This document shows positions 29,276 through 41,659 of a stretch of 64,000 nucleotides of DNA, one piece after another. The notes below the pieces were generated by a model. The model had not been told where the DNA came from, did not search any database, and saw only the letters and a program-made list of their open reading frames with translations. The DNA is taken from positions 88,289 to 152,288 of the forward strand of contig NZ_RXHQ01000004.1 in assembly GCF_004138105.1 (NCBI RefSeq), given 5' to 3'. Position 1 is the stretch's first letter. Each line of letters opens with the position of its first letter. The position numbers and the translations under genes are program-made. The stretch comes from Xylanivirga thermophila. GTDB lineage: Bacteria > Bacillota > Clostridia > Caldicoprobacterales > Xylanivirgaceae.

Positions 29276-30623
29276 TAGAGTCGAGCATCTCCAATGCCTT
29301 GATGGCCAATGCACACTCCAGTCTTTTCTTTTCCATCTCGCAGCCTAGTTTATATGGTTTTTTTATGCCACCAGTGAAATGATAGCTGTTAGCCACACAT
29401 CCCCCACTGCAGTAAAATTTAGCCCAACATTTGCTACAGTCTTCCTTGGTAAAAACATTATTACCTCTAAATTTTAACTGCATGTCTGTATCAAAAGTAC
29501 CTTCATTTACATTACCCATCTTAAAGTTCTTCTCGCCTACAAATTGATGACATGGATATATGTCCCCTTGAGAAGCAACTGCCACATACTCATTCCCAGC
29601 ACCGCATCCTAAAGCCCTTTTGGCAGCACAAGGTCCTTGATTTAAATCCACTTGGAAGTGAAAAAAATTAAATCCCTGACCTTTACGACGTCTGTTAATA
29701 TATTCTTTAGTAAGATTATCATAGCTTTTAAATATTCGAGGCAGATCTTCCTCACGTATGCTATAATCCTCTTCTTCAGGAGCCACTACCGGTTCTATGG
29801 ATATCTGTTTAAAACCACAATCGGCTAAATGCAGAACATCTTGGTCGAAATCTAAATTATGCTTTGTAAATGTACCCCTTACATAGTAATCATTTTGATT
29901 TCTAAGTTCAGCCAACTTCTGGGCCTTATCTATGATGGCTTCATAACTCCCCTTACCGTTTAATGTCTTACGCATAGCATCATGTATCTGTGGTCTCCCA
30001 TCTATACTTATAACAACATTTACAAATTCCTTGTTTATATAATCTATAATTTCATCATTCAGTAGCACACCATTGGTAGTAACTGTGAATTTAAATGTTT
30101 TTCCCGTTCTCTTTTCCAGTTCTCTTCCATAGGATACTACTTGTTTGACCACATCAAAATTCATAAGAGGTTCGCCACCAAAAAAATCCACTTCAAGATT
30201 TTTTCTATTCCCTGAATGAGATATCAAAAAATCCAAGGCATTTCTTCCAGTTTCAAAATCCAGCATCCCTCTCTCTCCGTTAAATGAACCAGTAGATGCA
30301 AAACAATATCCACATCTCAAGTTGCAATCATGGGCAGCATGAAGACACATAGCCTTAACTACTGGTGGACCAGCTACATAGGGAATAGTATCGCCCCATT
30401 CAGAATATAGCATATCCTCCTTAATAAGCTGTCTTAATTCATCTATACCTTCTGTCAAATCTTTCTTATCATACTTATGTGATAAGGAAGAAAACACCTT
30501 GTCCAATTCAAATTCAGGTCCGTAATCCAGAAGATCCCATATCATGTCATCTATAACATGCACTGCCCCACTATTTACATCTAGCACCATTTTTATGTCA
30601 TTTACTTCAAACTTGTGTATCAT
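29268..30623 (-). CDS. scfB: SCIFF peptide thioether maturase (radical SAM/SPASM)
   Basis: This 451-residue enzyme has the radical-SAM triad C100, C104, C107 (CNLRCGYC), FFGGEPLMNF, and a C-terminal SPASM domain with several more cysteines (CSKCWAKFYCSGGC). The pattern and the adjacent 45-residue six-cysteine peptide identify the SCIFF/ranthipeptide maturase family, which forms thioether crosslinks (studied as CteB in Clostridium thermocellum). The biological role of the product is not established. It follows the peptide gene after a hairpin. Confidence 0.95.
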   Translation of the reverse strand: MIHKFEVNDIKMVLDVNSGAVHVIDDMIWDLLDYGPEFELDKVFSSLSHKYDKKDLTEGIDELRQLIKEDMLYSEWGDTIPYVAGPPVVKAMCLHAAHDCNLRCGYCFASTGSFNGERGMLDFETGRNALDFLISHSGNRKNLEVDFFGGEPLMNFDVVKQVVSYGRELEKRTGKTFKFTVTTNGVLLNDEIIDYINKEFVNVVISIDGRPQIHDAMRKTLNGKGSYEAIIDKAQKLAELRNQNDYYVRGTFTKHNLDFDQDVLHLADCGFKQISIEPVVAPEEEDYSIREEDLPRIFKSYDNLTKEYINRRRKGQGFNFFHFQVDLNQGPCAAKRALGCGAGNEYVAVASQGDIYPCHQFVGEKNFKMGNVNEGTFDTDMQLKFRGNNVFTKEDCSKCWAKFYCSGGCVANSYHFTGGIKKPYKLGCEMEKKRLECALAIKALEMLDSID

Positions 30624-30680
30624 CCAATATCCCCTTTAGCAAAAATTTTATAATATATTGACCAATCATAAAACATATAA

Positions 30681-30710
30681 GCGATATAGCAGGCAAATCC
30701 GCCATATCGC
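30681..30710 (-). terminator. Hairpin between SCIFF peptide and maturase genes
   Basis: A 12-bp stem (two or three G-U pairs) with a 6-base loop begins 12 bases after the peptide stop codon. It is followed by TTATATGTTTTATG, a weak U-tract. It probably terminates part of the transcripts or stabilises the peptide mRNA, giving more peptide than maturase. Confidence 0.75.
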
Positions 30711-30722
30711 CTATTTAGACAG

Positions 30723-30860
30723 TTATCTCTGACAGCTTTGATTTGCTACCGTGCAGGAAGTTTTACAAGCTGATTGGCAAGATGCTTGGCATTCTCCGCA
30801 ACCGCCCTTTGATAAACTCTCTTTTAAATTGCCCTTATGCAAAGTCTTAATATGCTTCAC
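30723..30860 (-). CDS. scfA: SCIFF precursor peptide (six cysteines in 45 residues)
   Basis: The frame starts at a GTG (30858-30860) with GGAGGAG upstream and encodes exactly 45 residues. It opens with a basic leader beginning MKHIKTLHKGNL and carries six cysteines at positions 21, 24, 28, 32, 36 and 43. That is the definition of the SCIFF family of ribosomally made peptides in Clostridia. It lies directly upstream of its radical-SAM maturase. The modified product is a thioether-linked ranthipeptide; its function is unknown. Confidence 0.96.
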   Translation of the reverse strand: MKHIKTLHKGNLKESLSKGGCGECQASCQSACKTSCTVANQSCQR

Positions 30861-30895
30861 AATAGTCTCCTCCTTCATGTATAAATATCGCATCT

Positions 30896-30904
30896 ATTAT
30901 AGCA
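30896..30904 (-). promoter_or_regulatory. Extended -10 promoter of the SCIFF genes
   Basis: On the minus strand TGCTATAAT forms an extended -10 box about 36 bases before the peptide start. No good -35 is visible at 17 bp, which is usual for extended -10 promoters. Confidence 0.65.
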
Positions 30905-31021
30905 TAAAATACCTAGATAAAAAAGTATTTGTTATCATATCCTTTTAATGCGCAAAGCAAACTATTAAACTCGCACGACACTTCCATATGGACTCTAATT
31001 TTATGCAAATATAATATAATA

Positions 31022-31399
31022 TTATATATTTACACCTATAATACCACCTATTGCACCTACTATAAAACCTAATAATACGTCTGATAGAAGAATGGAATCA
31101 AAACTTACATGATTGCTAAATAATATGCTTATAACAAAAGCCCATACAATATACAACCCGCCCGTAATGGCCCCTTTTATCCAACCTTTATTTTTACTTA
31201 CTTTAGCTGGCAAAGCTGAACCTATGGCTATACTTATTACGCGGATAACCTGATTTACAGGACCTATAACATCCTCCCCTAGATTGGCGAATTTCATTAT
31301 TATTGCAAATACTATAAAACATAGTAAAGTTATTATTACAGCCAGTAAAGAGCCTTTAAGAATCAGTAATGTATTATTTACCTGACCATCTCTCTTCAT
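31022..31399 (-). CDS. TIGR04086 family membrane protein
   Basis: A 125-residue protein with four hydrophobic segments, roughly at residues 13-37, 47-62, 73-93 and 103-124, starting MKRDGQVNN. It matches the clostridial TIGR04086 membrane family, which is often found beside SCIFF and yajC genes. No function is known. The ATG at 31399 has AAAGGGG eight bases upstream. It is separated from yajC by a terminator. Confidence 0.75.
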   Translation of the reverse strand: MKRDGQVNNTLLILKGSLLAVIITLLCFIVFAIIMKFANLGEDVIGPVNQVIRVISIAIGSALPAKVSKNKGWIKGAITGGLYIVWAFVISILFSNHVSFDSILLSDVLLGFIVGAIGGIIGVNI

Positions 31400-31479
31400 C
31401 ACTGCCACCCCTTTTTCATTTCCTAGTTCAATTTATGCATTATAAACTAAAAATATGATAAAAGGGAATAATGAATATC

Positions 31480-31505
31480 AAAAAAGGCCTGCCATATAGC
31501 AGGCC
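31480..31505 (-). terminator. Terminator after yajC
   Basis: A perfect 7-bp GC-rich stem (GGCCTGC with GCAGGCC) and 6-base loop is followed by TTTTTT on the minus strand. It ends the ruvC-ruvA-ruvB-queA-tgt-yajC operon. Confidence 0.93.
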
Positions 31506-31518
31506 CTTGCATTTACCT

Positions 31519-31836
31519 CTAATCAGAAATAGGCTTTTCTACTTCTTTTATAGCCCATCTCTCTATTACCAGATTGACCTTATCTTTACCCACTTCTATA
31601 GTAAGAACATCATCTCTAATACCCACTACTTTTGCACAAATACCACCAATAGTAGTTATGTTATCTCCTACCTTTATAGAATTTAACATTTCAGTAGTTT
31701 CTTTTTCCCGCTTTTTTTGCGGTCTGATTATAAAAAAGTACATAATCACAAAGAAAAAAACAAGCGGCATCAAAAGTTGTGCTATAGCTGCACCTGTACT
31801 TATTGGCTGGCCCTCGGGATTATTTCCTGTTGGCAT
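31519..31836 (-). CDS. yajC: Preprotein translocase subunit YajC
   Basis: The 105-residue protein has one membrane helix near residues 20-40, then the family sequence FFIIRPQKKREKE and VGDNITTIGGI. YajC associates with SecDF, which is encoded in the next operon downstream. AGGAGG precedes the ATG. It is the last gene of the ruv-queA-tgt operon. Confidence 0.95.
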   Translation of the reverse strand: MPTGNNPEGQPISTGAAIAQLLMPLVFFFVIMYFFIIRPQKKREKETTEMLNSIKVGDNITTIGGICAKVVGIRDDVLTIEVGKDKVNLVIERWAIKEVEKPISD

Positions 31837-31923
31837 AGACTTTCCTCCTTATATAGTTTATTTTTCATATGATTATTAAAACTGCCTATATATTTATTCA
31901 ACATGCTTGCAAAAAATCCTTTA

Positions 31924-34088
<2,165 letters not shown>

Positions 34089-34094
34089 CGCCAC

Positions 34095-35108
34095 CTATCC
34101 TTCATAAGGTATATTAAAATGTTTGTATCCAAGGGGAGTAGCTATCCTTCCCCTAGGAGTTCGGGCAATAAACCCAAGCTGCAATAGATAAGGCTCATAT
34201 ACATCCTCTATGGTATTTGCCTCTTCGCCAGTCGAAGCTGCCAAGGTATCCAATCCCACCGGACCTCCGCCAAATTTTTGAATTATCGTCATAAGCAGCT
34301 TCCTATCTATATCATCCAGTCCAAGTTTATCTATCTCCAGCATATTTAACGCCTGTTTTGCAATATCAAGGGTAATTATACCGTCACCCTTTACCTGGGC
34401 ATAATCGCGTACTCTTTTTAACAGCCTGTTAGCTATCCTCGGCGTTCCCCGTGATCTTGCAGCTATTTCGCAAGCGCCTTCCTTCTGTATTGGAATATCT
34501 AGTATATTTGCTGAGCGAATAACTATCTCTGCCAATTCATCTTTGGTATACAGCTGTAACCTATCTATTATACCAAATCTATCCCTCAAAGGTGAAGTAA
34601 GCATACCAGCCCTAGTGGTTGCACCTATTAGCGTAAATCGAGGTAAATCCAAACGTATGGATCGTGCGCTTGGACCCTTACCTATTATTATATCCAACGC
34701 AAAATCTTCCATAGCAGGATATAAAATTTCTTCTACACTGGCATTTATACGATGTATTTCATCTATAAAAAGTACATCCATGTCCCCTAAATTGGTAAGT
34801 ATGGCTGCCAAATCTCCTGTTCGCTCTATAGCAGGTCCTGATGTAATCCTTATACCTACTCCCAATTCGTTAGCTATTATATTTGCCAACGTAGTCTTTC
34901 CGAGCCCTGGAGGTCCATATAATAGCACATGATCGAGGGCCTCTCCCCGCTCCTTAGCCGCTTTTATAAATATATTCAGTTTTTCTTTGGCCTTTTCCTG
35001 TCCTATGTATTCCCCAAGAGTCCTAGGCCTTAGATTTTGTTCTACTTCCTGATCCTCTACCAGCATAGTAGAGGATATAATGCGATCCTGCAATCTACTT
35101 CCTCCCAT
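34095..35108 (-). CDS. ruvB: Holliday junction branch migration helicase RuvB
   Basis: RuvB is the AAA+ motor of RuvAB branch migration. The 337 residues contain Walker [15 protein letters not shown] near residue 65, Walker B FIDEIHRI and the C-terminal winged-helix motif [15 protein letters not shown]. Its ATG overlaps the ruvA stop by one base (TAATG), indicating coupled translation. Confidence 0.98.
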   Translation of the reverse strand: MGGSRLQDRIISSTMLVEDQEVEQNLRPRTLGEYIGQEKAKEKLNIFIKAAKERGEALDHVLLYGPPGLGKTTLANIIANELGVGIRITSGPAIERTGDLAAILTNLGDMDVLFIDEIHRINASVEEILYPAMEDFALDIIIGKGPSARSIRLDLPRFTLIGATTRAGMLTSPLRDRFGIIDRLQLYTKDELAEIVIRSANILDIPIQKEGACEIAARSRGTPRIANRLLKRVRDYAQVKGDGIITLDIAKQALNMLEIDKLGLDDIDRKLLMTIIQKFGGGPVGLDTLAASTGEEANTIEDVYEPYLLQLGFIARTPRGRIATPLGYKHFNIPYEG

Positions 35109-35707
35109 TATTTAAGGTTGTTTAAGTTCTTAAGGGCCATCTTTATCAATGTAGCAGTATCCCTATCTTTAGTGTCTATACCCTTAAGGGCACTTTGTAT
35201 CTCCGGCCTGCCATATCCTAATACACTAAGCGCTTCCACTACTTCAGACAGTGTACCATTCATATCCATTGACTGTACATCGGCGTTTTCATTGATTAAA
35301 AGCTCATTATCTATCTTGTCCTTTAATTCAAGTATAATCCTTTGAGCCGTCTTCTTTCCTACTCCTGGTGCCTTCGTAAGCATCTTTACATCTCCTGTTA
35401 CTATGGAGAGGGCCAGCTGATCAGGGTTTAAAGTAGACAGTATAGCCATTGCCCCTTTAGGTCCTATACCTGATACGGTGGTAAGTTTGGTAAAAAGGTT
35501 TTTTTGTTGTTTGTCTATAAAACCATAGAGCTCCATAGCATCTTCCCTAACTATCAACCTGGTATATATCTTTATCATCTCTCCCGCCTTAGGAAGCCTA
35601 TCAATTATTGATTGGGGAACAGTAATTGCATACCCCATGCCTCCCACATCAATAATTATCTCATCTTCGCCTACCTCTTCCAACACGCCGTTTATATATG
35701 CAAACAT
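35108..35707 (-). CDS. ruvA: Holliday junction DNA helicase subunit RuvA
   Basis: RuvA binds the four-way junction. The 199 residues have the N-terminal OB fold ([20 protein letters not shown]), the HhH motifs [13 protein letters not shown] and [19 protein letters not shown], and the C-terminal RuvB-binding domain. It sits ten bases after ruvC. One GGCGGGAG octamer is present. Confidence 0.97.
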   Translation of the reverse strand: MFAYINGVLEEVGEDEIIIDVGGMGYAITVPQSIIDRLPKAGEMIKIYTRLIVREDAMELYGFIDKQQKNLFTKLTTVSGIGPKGAMAILSTLNPDQLALSIVTGDVKMLTKAPGVGKKTAQRIILELKDKIDNELLINENADVQSMDMNGTLSEVVEALSVLGYGRPEIQSALKGIDTKDRDTATLIKMALKNLNNLK

Positions 35708-35717
35708 AAATAATCTC

Positions 35718-36212
35718 CTATTCCCTTATAAGTTTTTCCTGGGTGCCATATGAATGGGCATGGCAAACGCATATCGCCAAGGCATCAGCCGCATCGTCAG
35801 GTTTTGGAATGCACCTTAACCCTAATATCATCTTGACCATCTGCTGTACCTGATTTTTATCCGCTCGGCCATAGCCTACTACTGCCTGTTTTACCTGCAA
35901 TGGTGTATATTCAAAAAGTGGTATTCCCTTTTTGGCGCCGGCCAATACTGCTACCCCCCTAGCATGTCCTATTGCTAAGGCAGTCTTAACATTTTTATTA
36001 AAAAAAAGTTCCTCTACCGCTATTGCATCAGGCTTGAACCTATCTATAAGCTCAACAACGCCATCATATATATTTACCAACCTGTTTTGCATCTCCATAC
36101 CTGCTGGAGTAGTTACTGTGCCAAAATCTATTACCTGCATTTGATGGTTTTCTACCTCTACCACTCCATACCCCAATATAGCCATACCAGGGTCTATTCC
36201 CAATATAATCAT
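35718..36212 (-). CDS. ruvC: Crossover junction endodeoxyribonuclease RuvC
   Basis: RuvC resolves Holliday junctions. The 164 residues start [19 protein letters not shown] with the first catalytic Asp at residue 7. [14 protein letters not shown] carries the catalytic Glu, and [15 protein letters not shown] carries the C-terminal acidic pair. It is the first gene of the ruvCAB-queA-tgt-yajC operon. Confidence 0.97.
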   Translation of the reverse strand: MIILGIDPGMAILGYGVVEVENHQMQVIDFGTVTTPAGMEMQNRLVNIYDGVVELIDRFKPDAIAVEELFFNKNVKTALAIGHARGVAVLAGAKKGIPLFEYTPLQVKQAVVGYGRADKNQVQQMVKMILGLRCIPKPDDAADALAICVCHAHSYGTQEKLIRE

Positions 36213-36264
36213 ATAATATGAAATTCACCTTCATCATCAAATATTTGCTATAGTGCTATAATAA

Positions 36265-36293
36265 ATATTATGTCTTTTATCCCCATATGTCAA
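36265..36293 (-). promoter_or_regulatory. Sigma-A promoter of the ruvC operon
   Basis: On the minus strand TTGACA (36288-36293) and TAATAT (36265-36270) are 17 bp apart, about 50 bases before ruvC. Confidence 0.75.
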
Positions 36294-36323
36294 TAAAATA
36301 AATCTTATACTTTAAATTTACCT

Positions 36324-38771
36324 CTACTCCACCCCTCTGAAAAAATGTCCCCTGGTAAAACCTGCTTCCTGTATTCTAGATACAATACCCTTCATATCAT
36401 CTGGTATTTCAGCTTTAGGATTATCTAGCATAAACCTATGCAATCTCAAAATATTAGCCACATCCTCCTTATCCATTTCAAACCCATATATACCGTATAT
36501 ATCCACCTCTGTCCTTAGCATATCCTTCGTTTTATCAGCAACAAATAGTATTTTACTATTTAGTATCTCTGTATAGCATCTATAGATGCCTGTCCTCCTT
36601 AGGGGAAACTCAGCATTTTTTCTATCTATAAGTCTAAAATCCCCTTGCTTTAATGAGCAAGTCTTACAATCCTTTTTATCATTACCTACTGGGCAATGTT
36701 CTGTAATCATAAGGGGTATGCGACCAAACGTTATAATTTCACAAGGCATTTGTGCAATACTAGTTATATCACGAATCTCATTTATATTTAATTCTGGAGA
36801 CAATACTACACCTTTTATCCCCATATCCTCGAGCAGCCTTATCGAGTAATTATTAAAAACATTCAATGAAAAATCAACAATAATGTTATTTATTCCCCTA
36901 TGCTGCAAAAATTCTATCATACCAATATTACCTGCACCATATTGATCAAACATGGACCATATATCCACATCAAGATTATTTAGAAAATTTATATCTTCCA
37001 TTCTAGTAATCCTTGGCAGCATTAGCCTTGTTACGATACCTTGCGCCTTATAAAGATTTAATATCTCTTTTAAGTATCCAAAGTCAAATCTCCAATTATT
37101 GGGGCAAAGCACTATACCGTCTACTAGTTCTAAGATATTTTTATCATCTATAAGTTCATCTGTATAAAGGAAAAGATTGGGCTTTTTTTCCATCCCTTTT
37201 TCACCAATTGTATTTTGCTTATTCCCATCATTATTATCATTGCAGTAAATAGGCGTAGCACTTATTATCCGTTTTTTTATAAGTTCATCAGTAGCCATGC
37301 GCCTTAATTTGTTTATTTCCGATATGGGCATAAAAATATTTTTATCCGCATCAATATCAATATCCATAAGCTCAAATGGCGTATCTCCAAGCTTTGAAAG
37401 CTGCGCTACTATGTCATCCATGGTAACAGGCCTTTTTTTAGCAATCTCAACGTATTGGCTGCTCTTACCTATACCTGTAATATGCTTATCATCCGTTATA
37501 AACAGTGTTGCCCTCTCACCTATTTTAAATCTACCTGTCATAGAAATAGGTATTTTCCTACCATAGTGATTCTTAAAACTTTCCTTAGCAAAACTTAACT
37601 GGGATATGGAAGACGTCCTCCATATCTTTACGCCCCTTTTAAGGCGTTTTTTCGTTTCTATGCTGACTTTTTGGCCAGCTTGGGCTATATTTACATCTCG
37701 GTCTTCTACTCGTATACACGATACTGTTTGACCACAATTTTTCCCATCATCTATCCAAAATTCTATACCATCACCTATTTGGATAGTATTCTTGAGACAA
37801 ATATCTATCCAGTCTTTTTTTTGATTTTCCACATCTCCTAAGTATAGACCCCAGTTATTTGGTTTTTGATTGCATATCATATCTCGGTTTTTTGTACCGA
37901 AATAATATCCGTTGCTGAAACCGCCTCTGTTAAAAATCTGCATAAGTTCTTCTTTACCCTTACTAGAATAATCACTATCAAGCATTTTTCTATACTCCCT
38001 AGTAACTACAGCTACATATTCAGGTCTTTTCATCCGCCCTTCAATTTTTAGCGAAGTAACTCCAGACTTTATAACGTCACTAAAAAAATCATAGCTACAT
38101 AGATCCTTTGGACTCATCAAATAGCCCTCTGTTTTTAGCTTTTTTTCTTTATTATATTCTATAAGTCCATATGGCAACCTACAAGGTTGTGCACACATAC
38201 CTCGATTACCACTCCTCCCGCCTATCACGCTGCTCATTAAACACTGGCCTGAATAGCATATGCATAAAGCACCATGTATAAATATCTCAAGTTCTATATC
38301 GCTATGGTCTGATATATAACTTATTTCATCTAATGTAAGTTCTCTTGAAAGTACCACCCTTTTAAATCCTAAATTTTGGAGCATTTGCACCCCTTCAATA
38401 TTGTGTACCGTCATTTGGGTGCTTCCATGCATAGGCAACCCTGGGAAATCGCGGGAAATTATATGGGCAACCCCTAGGTCCTGTATAATAATCCCGTCTA
38501 TATGATTAGCATAGAGAAATTCAATATATCCCCTTAACTTATCTAACTCCTTAGTTTTTATCAATGTATTCAATGTTATATATACCTTTACTCCATATAG
38601 ATGTGCATAGTCTATAGCCTTTATCATAGACTGCTCGTCAAAATTATTTGCATATTGTCTTGCGTTGAATTTATTTCCACCTATATAAACAGCATCTGCT
38701 CCATTTTGTACCGCTGCAACAAGTGCATCAAAGCTCCCTGCGGGAGCTAAAAGTTCAATGTTTTTAGGCAT
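36324..38771 (-). CDS. Peptidase U32 family protein with DUF3656 (RlhA-like)
   Basis: The 815 residues open with ELLAPAGSFDALVAAVQNGADAVYIGG split across the U32 signature. The cysteine-bearing MCAQPCRLPYG and the motif SLKIEGRMKRPEYV follow near residues 190-245, then a long C-terminal region as in the DUF3656-containing group. Related E. coli RlhA makes ho5C2501 in 23S rRNA and TrhP/YegQ act on tRNA, so RNA hydroxylation is more likely than proteolysis. The exact target is unknown. One GGCGGGAG octamer is present. Confidence 0.88.
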   Translation of the reverse strand: MPKNIELLAPAGSFDALVAAVQNGADAVYIGGNKFNARQYANNFDEQSMIKAIDYAHLYGVKVYITLNTLIKTKELDKLRGYIEFLYANHIDGIIIQDLGVAHIISRDFPGLPMHGSTQMTVHNIEGVQMLQNLGFKRVVLSRELTLDEISYISDHSDIELEIFIHGALCICYSGQCLMSSVIGGRSGNRGMCAQPCRLPYGLIEYNKEKKLKTEGYLMSPKDLCSYDFFSDVIKSGVTSLKIEGRMKRPEYVAVVTREYRKMLDSDYSSKGKEELMQIFNRGGFSNGYYFGTKNRDMICNQKPNNWGLYLGDVENQKKDWIDICLKNTIQIGDGIEFWIDDGKNCGQTVSCIRVEDRDVNIAQAGQKVSIETKKRLKRGVKIWRTSSISQLSFAKESFKNHYGRKIPISMTGRFKIGERATLFITDDKHITGIGKSSQYVEIAKKRPVTMDDIVAQLSKLGDTPFELMDIDIDADKNIFMPISEINKLRRMATDELIKKRIISATPIYCNDNNDGNKQNTIGEKGMEKKPNLFLYTDELIDDKNILELVDGIVLCPNNWRFDFGYLKEILNLYKAQGIVTRLMLPRITRMEDINFLNNLDVDIWSMFDQYGAGNIGMIEFLQHRGINNIIVDFSLNVFNNYSIRLLEDMGIKGVVLSPELNINEIRDITSIAQMPCEIITFGRIPLMITEHCPVGNDKKDCKTCSLKQGDFRLIDRKNAEFPLRRTGIYRCYTEILNSKILFVADKTKDMLRTEVDIYGIYGFEMDKEDVANILRLHRFMLDNPKAEIPDDMKGIVSRIQEAGFTRGHFFRGVE

Positions 38772-38822
38772 CTAAAATTACCTCCGATTATTTTTATCAA
38801 TATTCATTCATACAGACATTTG

Positions 38823-38851
38823 TATTGTACAGTATCTTCCATATCTTCACA
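38823..38851 (-). promoter_or_regulatory. Sigma-A promoter of the U32 gene
   Basis: On the minus strand TTGTGA (38846-38851) and TACAAT (38823-38828) are 17 bp apart, some 50 bases before the start codon. It is divergent from the argG promoter. Confidence 0.75.
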
Positions 38852-38969
38852 ACCTTTTTCCCTGCCTTTTTTTAATTCATAATATGAAAATAAATAATAC
38901 AAAAATCTATTTATACCATTAAATCATTGTAGTTATTATTTATAGATTAAAAATTTTTATTATATATTG

Positions 38970-38998
38970 TTGCATATTTATTCATTTAGTTGTATAAT
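38970..38998 (+). promoter_or_regulatory. argG promoter with ARG box
   Basis: TATAAT (38993-38998) lies 17 bp after TTGCAT (38970-38975). The stretch TGCATATTTATTCA (38971-38984) differs by one base from the palindromic ARG box TGAATAWWWATTCA bound by ArgR/AhrC in Bacillus. It overlaps the -35 box and spacer, so bound regulator should block transcription of argGH when arginine is plentiful. The site call is by consensus only. Confidence 0.72.
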
Positions 38999-39030
38999 TA
39001 TGTGTATCATCAGTTATGGAGGTTTTTTAT

Positions 39031-40245
39031 ATGTCTAAAAAAGAAAAAGTAGTATTAGCCTATTCTGGAGGATTGGATACATCCATTATAATTCCCTGGC
39101 TAAAGGAAAACTATGATGTAGATGTAATAGCAGTGGTTGGTGATGTGGGGCAAGGGGATGAGCTGGAACCATTAAAGGAAAAGGCTATAAAAAGTGGGGC
39201 CAGCAAGATATATATAGAAGATTTGAAAAAGGAATTCGTTGAAGACTTCATATTTCCTGCCTTGAAGGCGGGAGCTGTATATGAAGGTAAATATCTATTA
39301 GGCACTTCCCTAGCCCGCCCAATAATAGCAAAGCGTCTAGTAGAAATTGCAGAGAAGGAAAATGCTGTTGCAATTTGCCATGGTGCTACCGGAAAGGGCA
39401 ATGACCAGGTGAGATTTGAACTAACAATCAAGGCACTAAATCCTAATATAAAAATAATTGCTCCCTGGCGTATATGGGATATAAAATCTAGAGATGATGC
39501 AATTGATTATGCAGAAGCAAGGGGAATTTCCATACCTGTAACCAAAAAACATCCCTATAGCATGGATAGGAATTTGTGGCACCTAAGCCATGAAGGGGGA
39601 GATCTTGAAGATCCATGGAATGAACCCAAAGAACACATATGTCTCATATGTACTCCTCCTGCAAAAGCACCTGACAAATCTGAATATGTAGAAATAGAGT
39701 TTGAAAAGGGCATACCTACCAAATTAAACGGTATAGCCTATGATGGTATATCTATCATAGAAAAATTGAACCAAATAGGTGCAAAACACGGCATAGGCAT
39801 ATCTGACATGGTAGAAAATAGACTCGTAGGCATAAAATCTAGAGGTGTATATGAGACGCCTGGAGGCACAATATTATATAATGCCCATGATTGTTTAGAG
39901 AGCATAACACTGGATAAGGACACATTCCATTTTAAGAAATATATATCTCTAAAATTTGCTGAACTGCTATATGACGGTAAATGGTATACACCCTTAAGAG
40001 ATGCGATATCTGCATTTATAGACAGCACCCAGCAAACTGTAACCGGTACAGTTCGATTAAAATTATACAAAGGCAATATAATACCTGCAGGAATTAAATC
40101 TCCCTATTCCCTATATAGCGAGGAGCTGGCTACCTTTGGAGAAGATGAACTGTATAATCAAAAGGATGCCGAAGGATTTATAAACCTATTTGGATTACCC
40201 CTTAAAGTAAATGCAATGATGAAACAAAATATACAAAAGGACTGA
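39031..40245 (+). CDS. argG: Argininosuccinate synthase
   Basis: ArgG joins citrulline and aspartate with ATP. The 404 residues have the PP-loop AYSGGLDTS at about residues 10-18 and the family motif [10 protein letters not shown] near residue 116. The ATG at 39031 has GGAGG eight bases upstream; an ATG at 39016 adds five residues but lies before that ribosome site. It is followed by argH after five bases. One GGCGGGAG octamer is present. Confidence 0.98.
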   Translation: MSKKEKVVLAYSGGLDTSIIIPWLKENYDVDVIAVVGDVGQGDELEPLKEKAIKSGASKIYIEDLKKEFVEDFIFPALKAGAVYEGKYLLGTSLARPIIAKRLVEIAEKENAVAICHGATGKGNDQVRFELTIKALNPNIKIIAPWRIWDIKSRDDAIDYAEARGISIPVTKKHPYSMDRNLWHLSHEGGDLEDPWNEPKEHICLICTPPAKAPDKSEYVEIEFEKGIPTKLNGIAYDGISIIEKLNQIGAKHGIGISDMVENRLVGIKSRGVYETPGGTILYNAHDCLESITLDKDTFHFKKYISLKFAELLYDGKWYTPLRDAISAFIDSTQQTVTGTVRLKLYKGNIIPAGIKSPYSLYSEELATFGEDELYNQKDAEGFINLFGLPLKVNAMMKQNIQKD

Positions 40246-40250
40246 TATAT

Positions 40251-41642
40251 ATGAAATTATGGGGAGGACGTTTTCAAAAAGAAACCGTTGATAAAGTAAA
40301 CCAATTTAATTCTTCAATAAATTTCGATTATAAACTATATAAGCAGGATATATATGGGAGTATCGCCCATGTACATATGTTGGCTAAACAACATATCATA
40401 TCCCAGCAGGATAGTATATCTATATGCGATGGGCTCATGGGGATATTGAATGATATAGAAGATGGGAAAATACAATTTGACAGTCAAGCAGAAGACATAC
40501 ACAGCAATATAGAAAGTCTGCTTATAGAGCGCATAGGAGATGTGGGGAAAAAACTACATACTGGTAGAAGTCGTAATGATCAAGTTGCATTAGACACAAG
40601 AATGTATGTAAAGGATCAAACAAAGGAAATAATCTACTTGCTAATAGATTTGGAAAAAAACCTACTCTCCATTGCAAATGGGAATAAAAATTCAATAATG
40701 CCTGGCTATACACATATGCAAAAGGCTCAGCCCATTACACTATCCCATCATATCCTTGCATACTTTGAAATGTTTAAACGGGATATAGAAAGGCTAAATG
40801 ACTCCATTTCAAGGGTAGATGTACTTCCCCTTGGTTCTGGGGCCCTAGCCACCACTACATATCCCCTTGACAGATATATGGTAGCTAATAAACTAGGTTT
40901 TAAGGAGATCTCTTCAAATAGTCTAGATGCAGTAAGCGACAGGGATTTTGTCATAGAGCTTCTATCATGCTGCTCAATTATAATGATGCACCTTAGCAGA
41001 TTCTCTGAAGAACTCATCCTATGGTCTACAGATGAGTTTGGGTTTATAGAATTGGATGATGGCTATAGCACCGGAAGCAGCATAATGCCCCAAAAGAAAA
41101 ATCCTGATGTATTAGAACTTATAAGGGGCAAGACAGGTAGAGTATATGGCAACCTAATAGCTATGCTAACCATCATGAAGGGCTTGCCGCTAGCCTATAA
41201 TAAGGATATGCAAGAAGATAAAGAGGCCCTATTCGATACTGTGGATACGGTTAAAAACTGCATTGACATATTTAATTGTATGATAACAACAACAACTTTT
41301 AACACACAAAATATGCTTAACCAAGCTGCTAAAGGATATATAAATGCCACCGATGCAGCAGATTATCTTGTTAAAAAGGGACTACCATTTAGAGATGCAC
41401 ATAAAGTTATAGGCCATTTAGTATTATATGCCATGGACCAAAACAAGACATTAAATGAGTTGTCAAAGGATGAGTTTAAGAGCTTCTCTCCTATGTTTGA
41501 TGAAGATATACTAGATACCTTATCACTTGATAAATGTGTAAATGAAAGGAAATTGCCTGGAGGTCCTGCCCCTGTTACTGTTGAAGAATCAATTAAAAGA
41601 GGTTATAAATGGATAGAAAAAGCAGAGGAACTCCTCATCTGA
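40251..41642 (+). CDS. argH: Argininosuccinate lyase
   Basis: ArgH splits argininosuccinate into arginine and fumarate. The 463-residue protein starts [19 protein letters not shown] and has the fumarase/lyase signature [20 protein letters not shown] near residue 280. [15 protein letters not shown] is also typical. It ends inside a terminator shared with convergent proA. Confidence 0.98.
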   Translation: MKLWGGRFQKETVDKVNQFNSSINFDYKLYKQDIYGSIAHVHMLAKQHIISQQDSISICDGLMGILNDIEDGKIQFDSQAEDIHSNIESLLIERIGDVGKKLHTGRSRNDQVALDTRMYVKDQTKEIIYLLIDLEKNLLSIANGNKNSIMPGYTHMQKAQPITLSHHILAYFEMFKRDIERLNDSISRVDVLPLGSGALATTTYPLDRYMVANKLGFKEISSNSLDAVSDRDFVIELLSCCSIIMMHLSRFSEELILWSTDEFGFIELDDGYSTGSSIMPQKKNPDVLELIRGKTGRVYGNLIAMLTIMKGLPLAYNKDMQEDKEALFDTVDTVKNCIDIFNCMITTTTFNTQNMLNQAAKGYINATDAADYLVKKGLPFRDAHKVIGHLVLYAMDQNKTLNELSKDEFKSFSPMFDEDILDTLSLDKCVNERKLPGGPAPVTVEESIKRGYKWIEKAEELLI

Positions 41643-41659
41643 GAAGTCCTCTGTTTTTT
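41623..41659. terminator. Bidirectional terminator between argH and proA
   Basis: CAGAGG-A-ACT pairs with AGTCCTCTG with an inner CTC/GAG stem. TTTTTT follows on the plus strand and CTTTTTC on the minus strand. It overlaps the end of argH and the stop codon of proA, serving both convergent genes. Confidence 0.85.
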
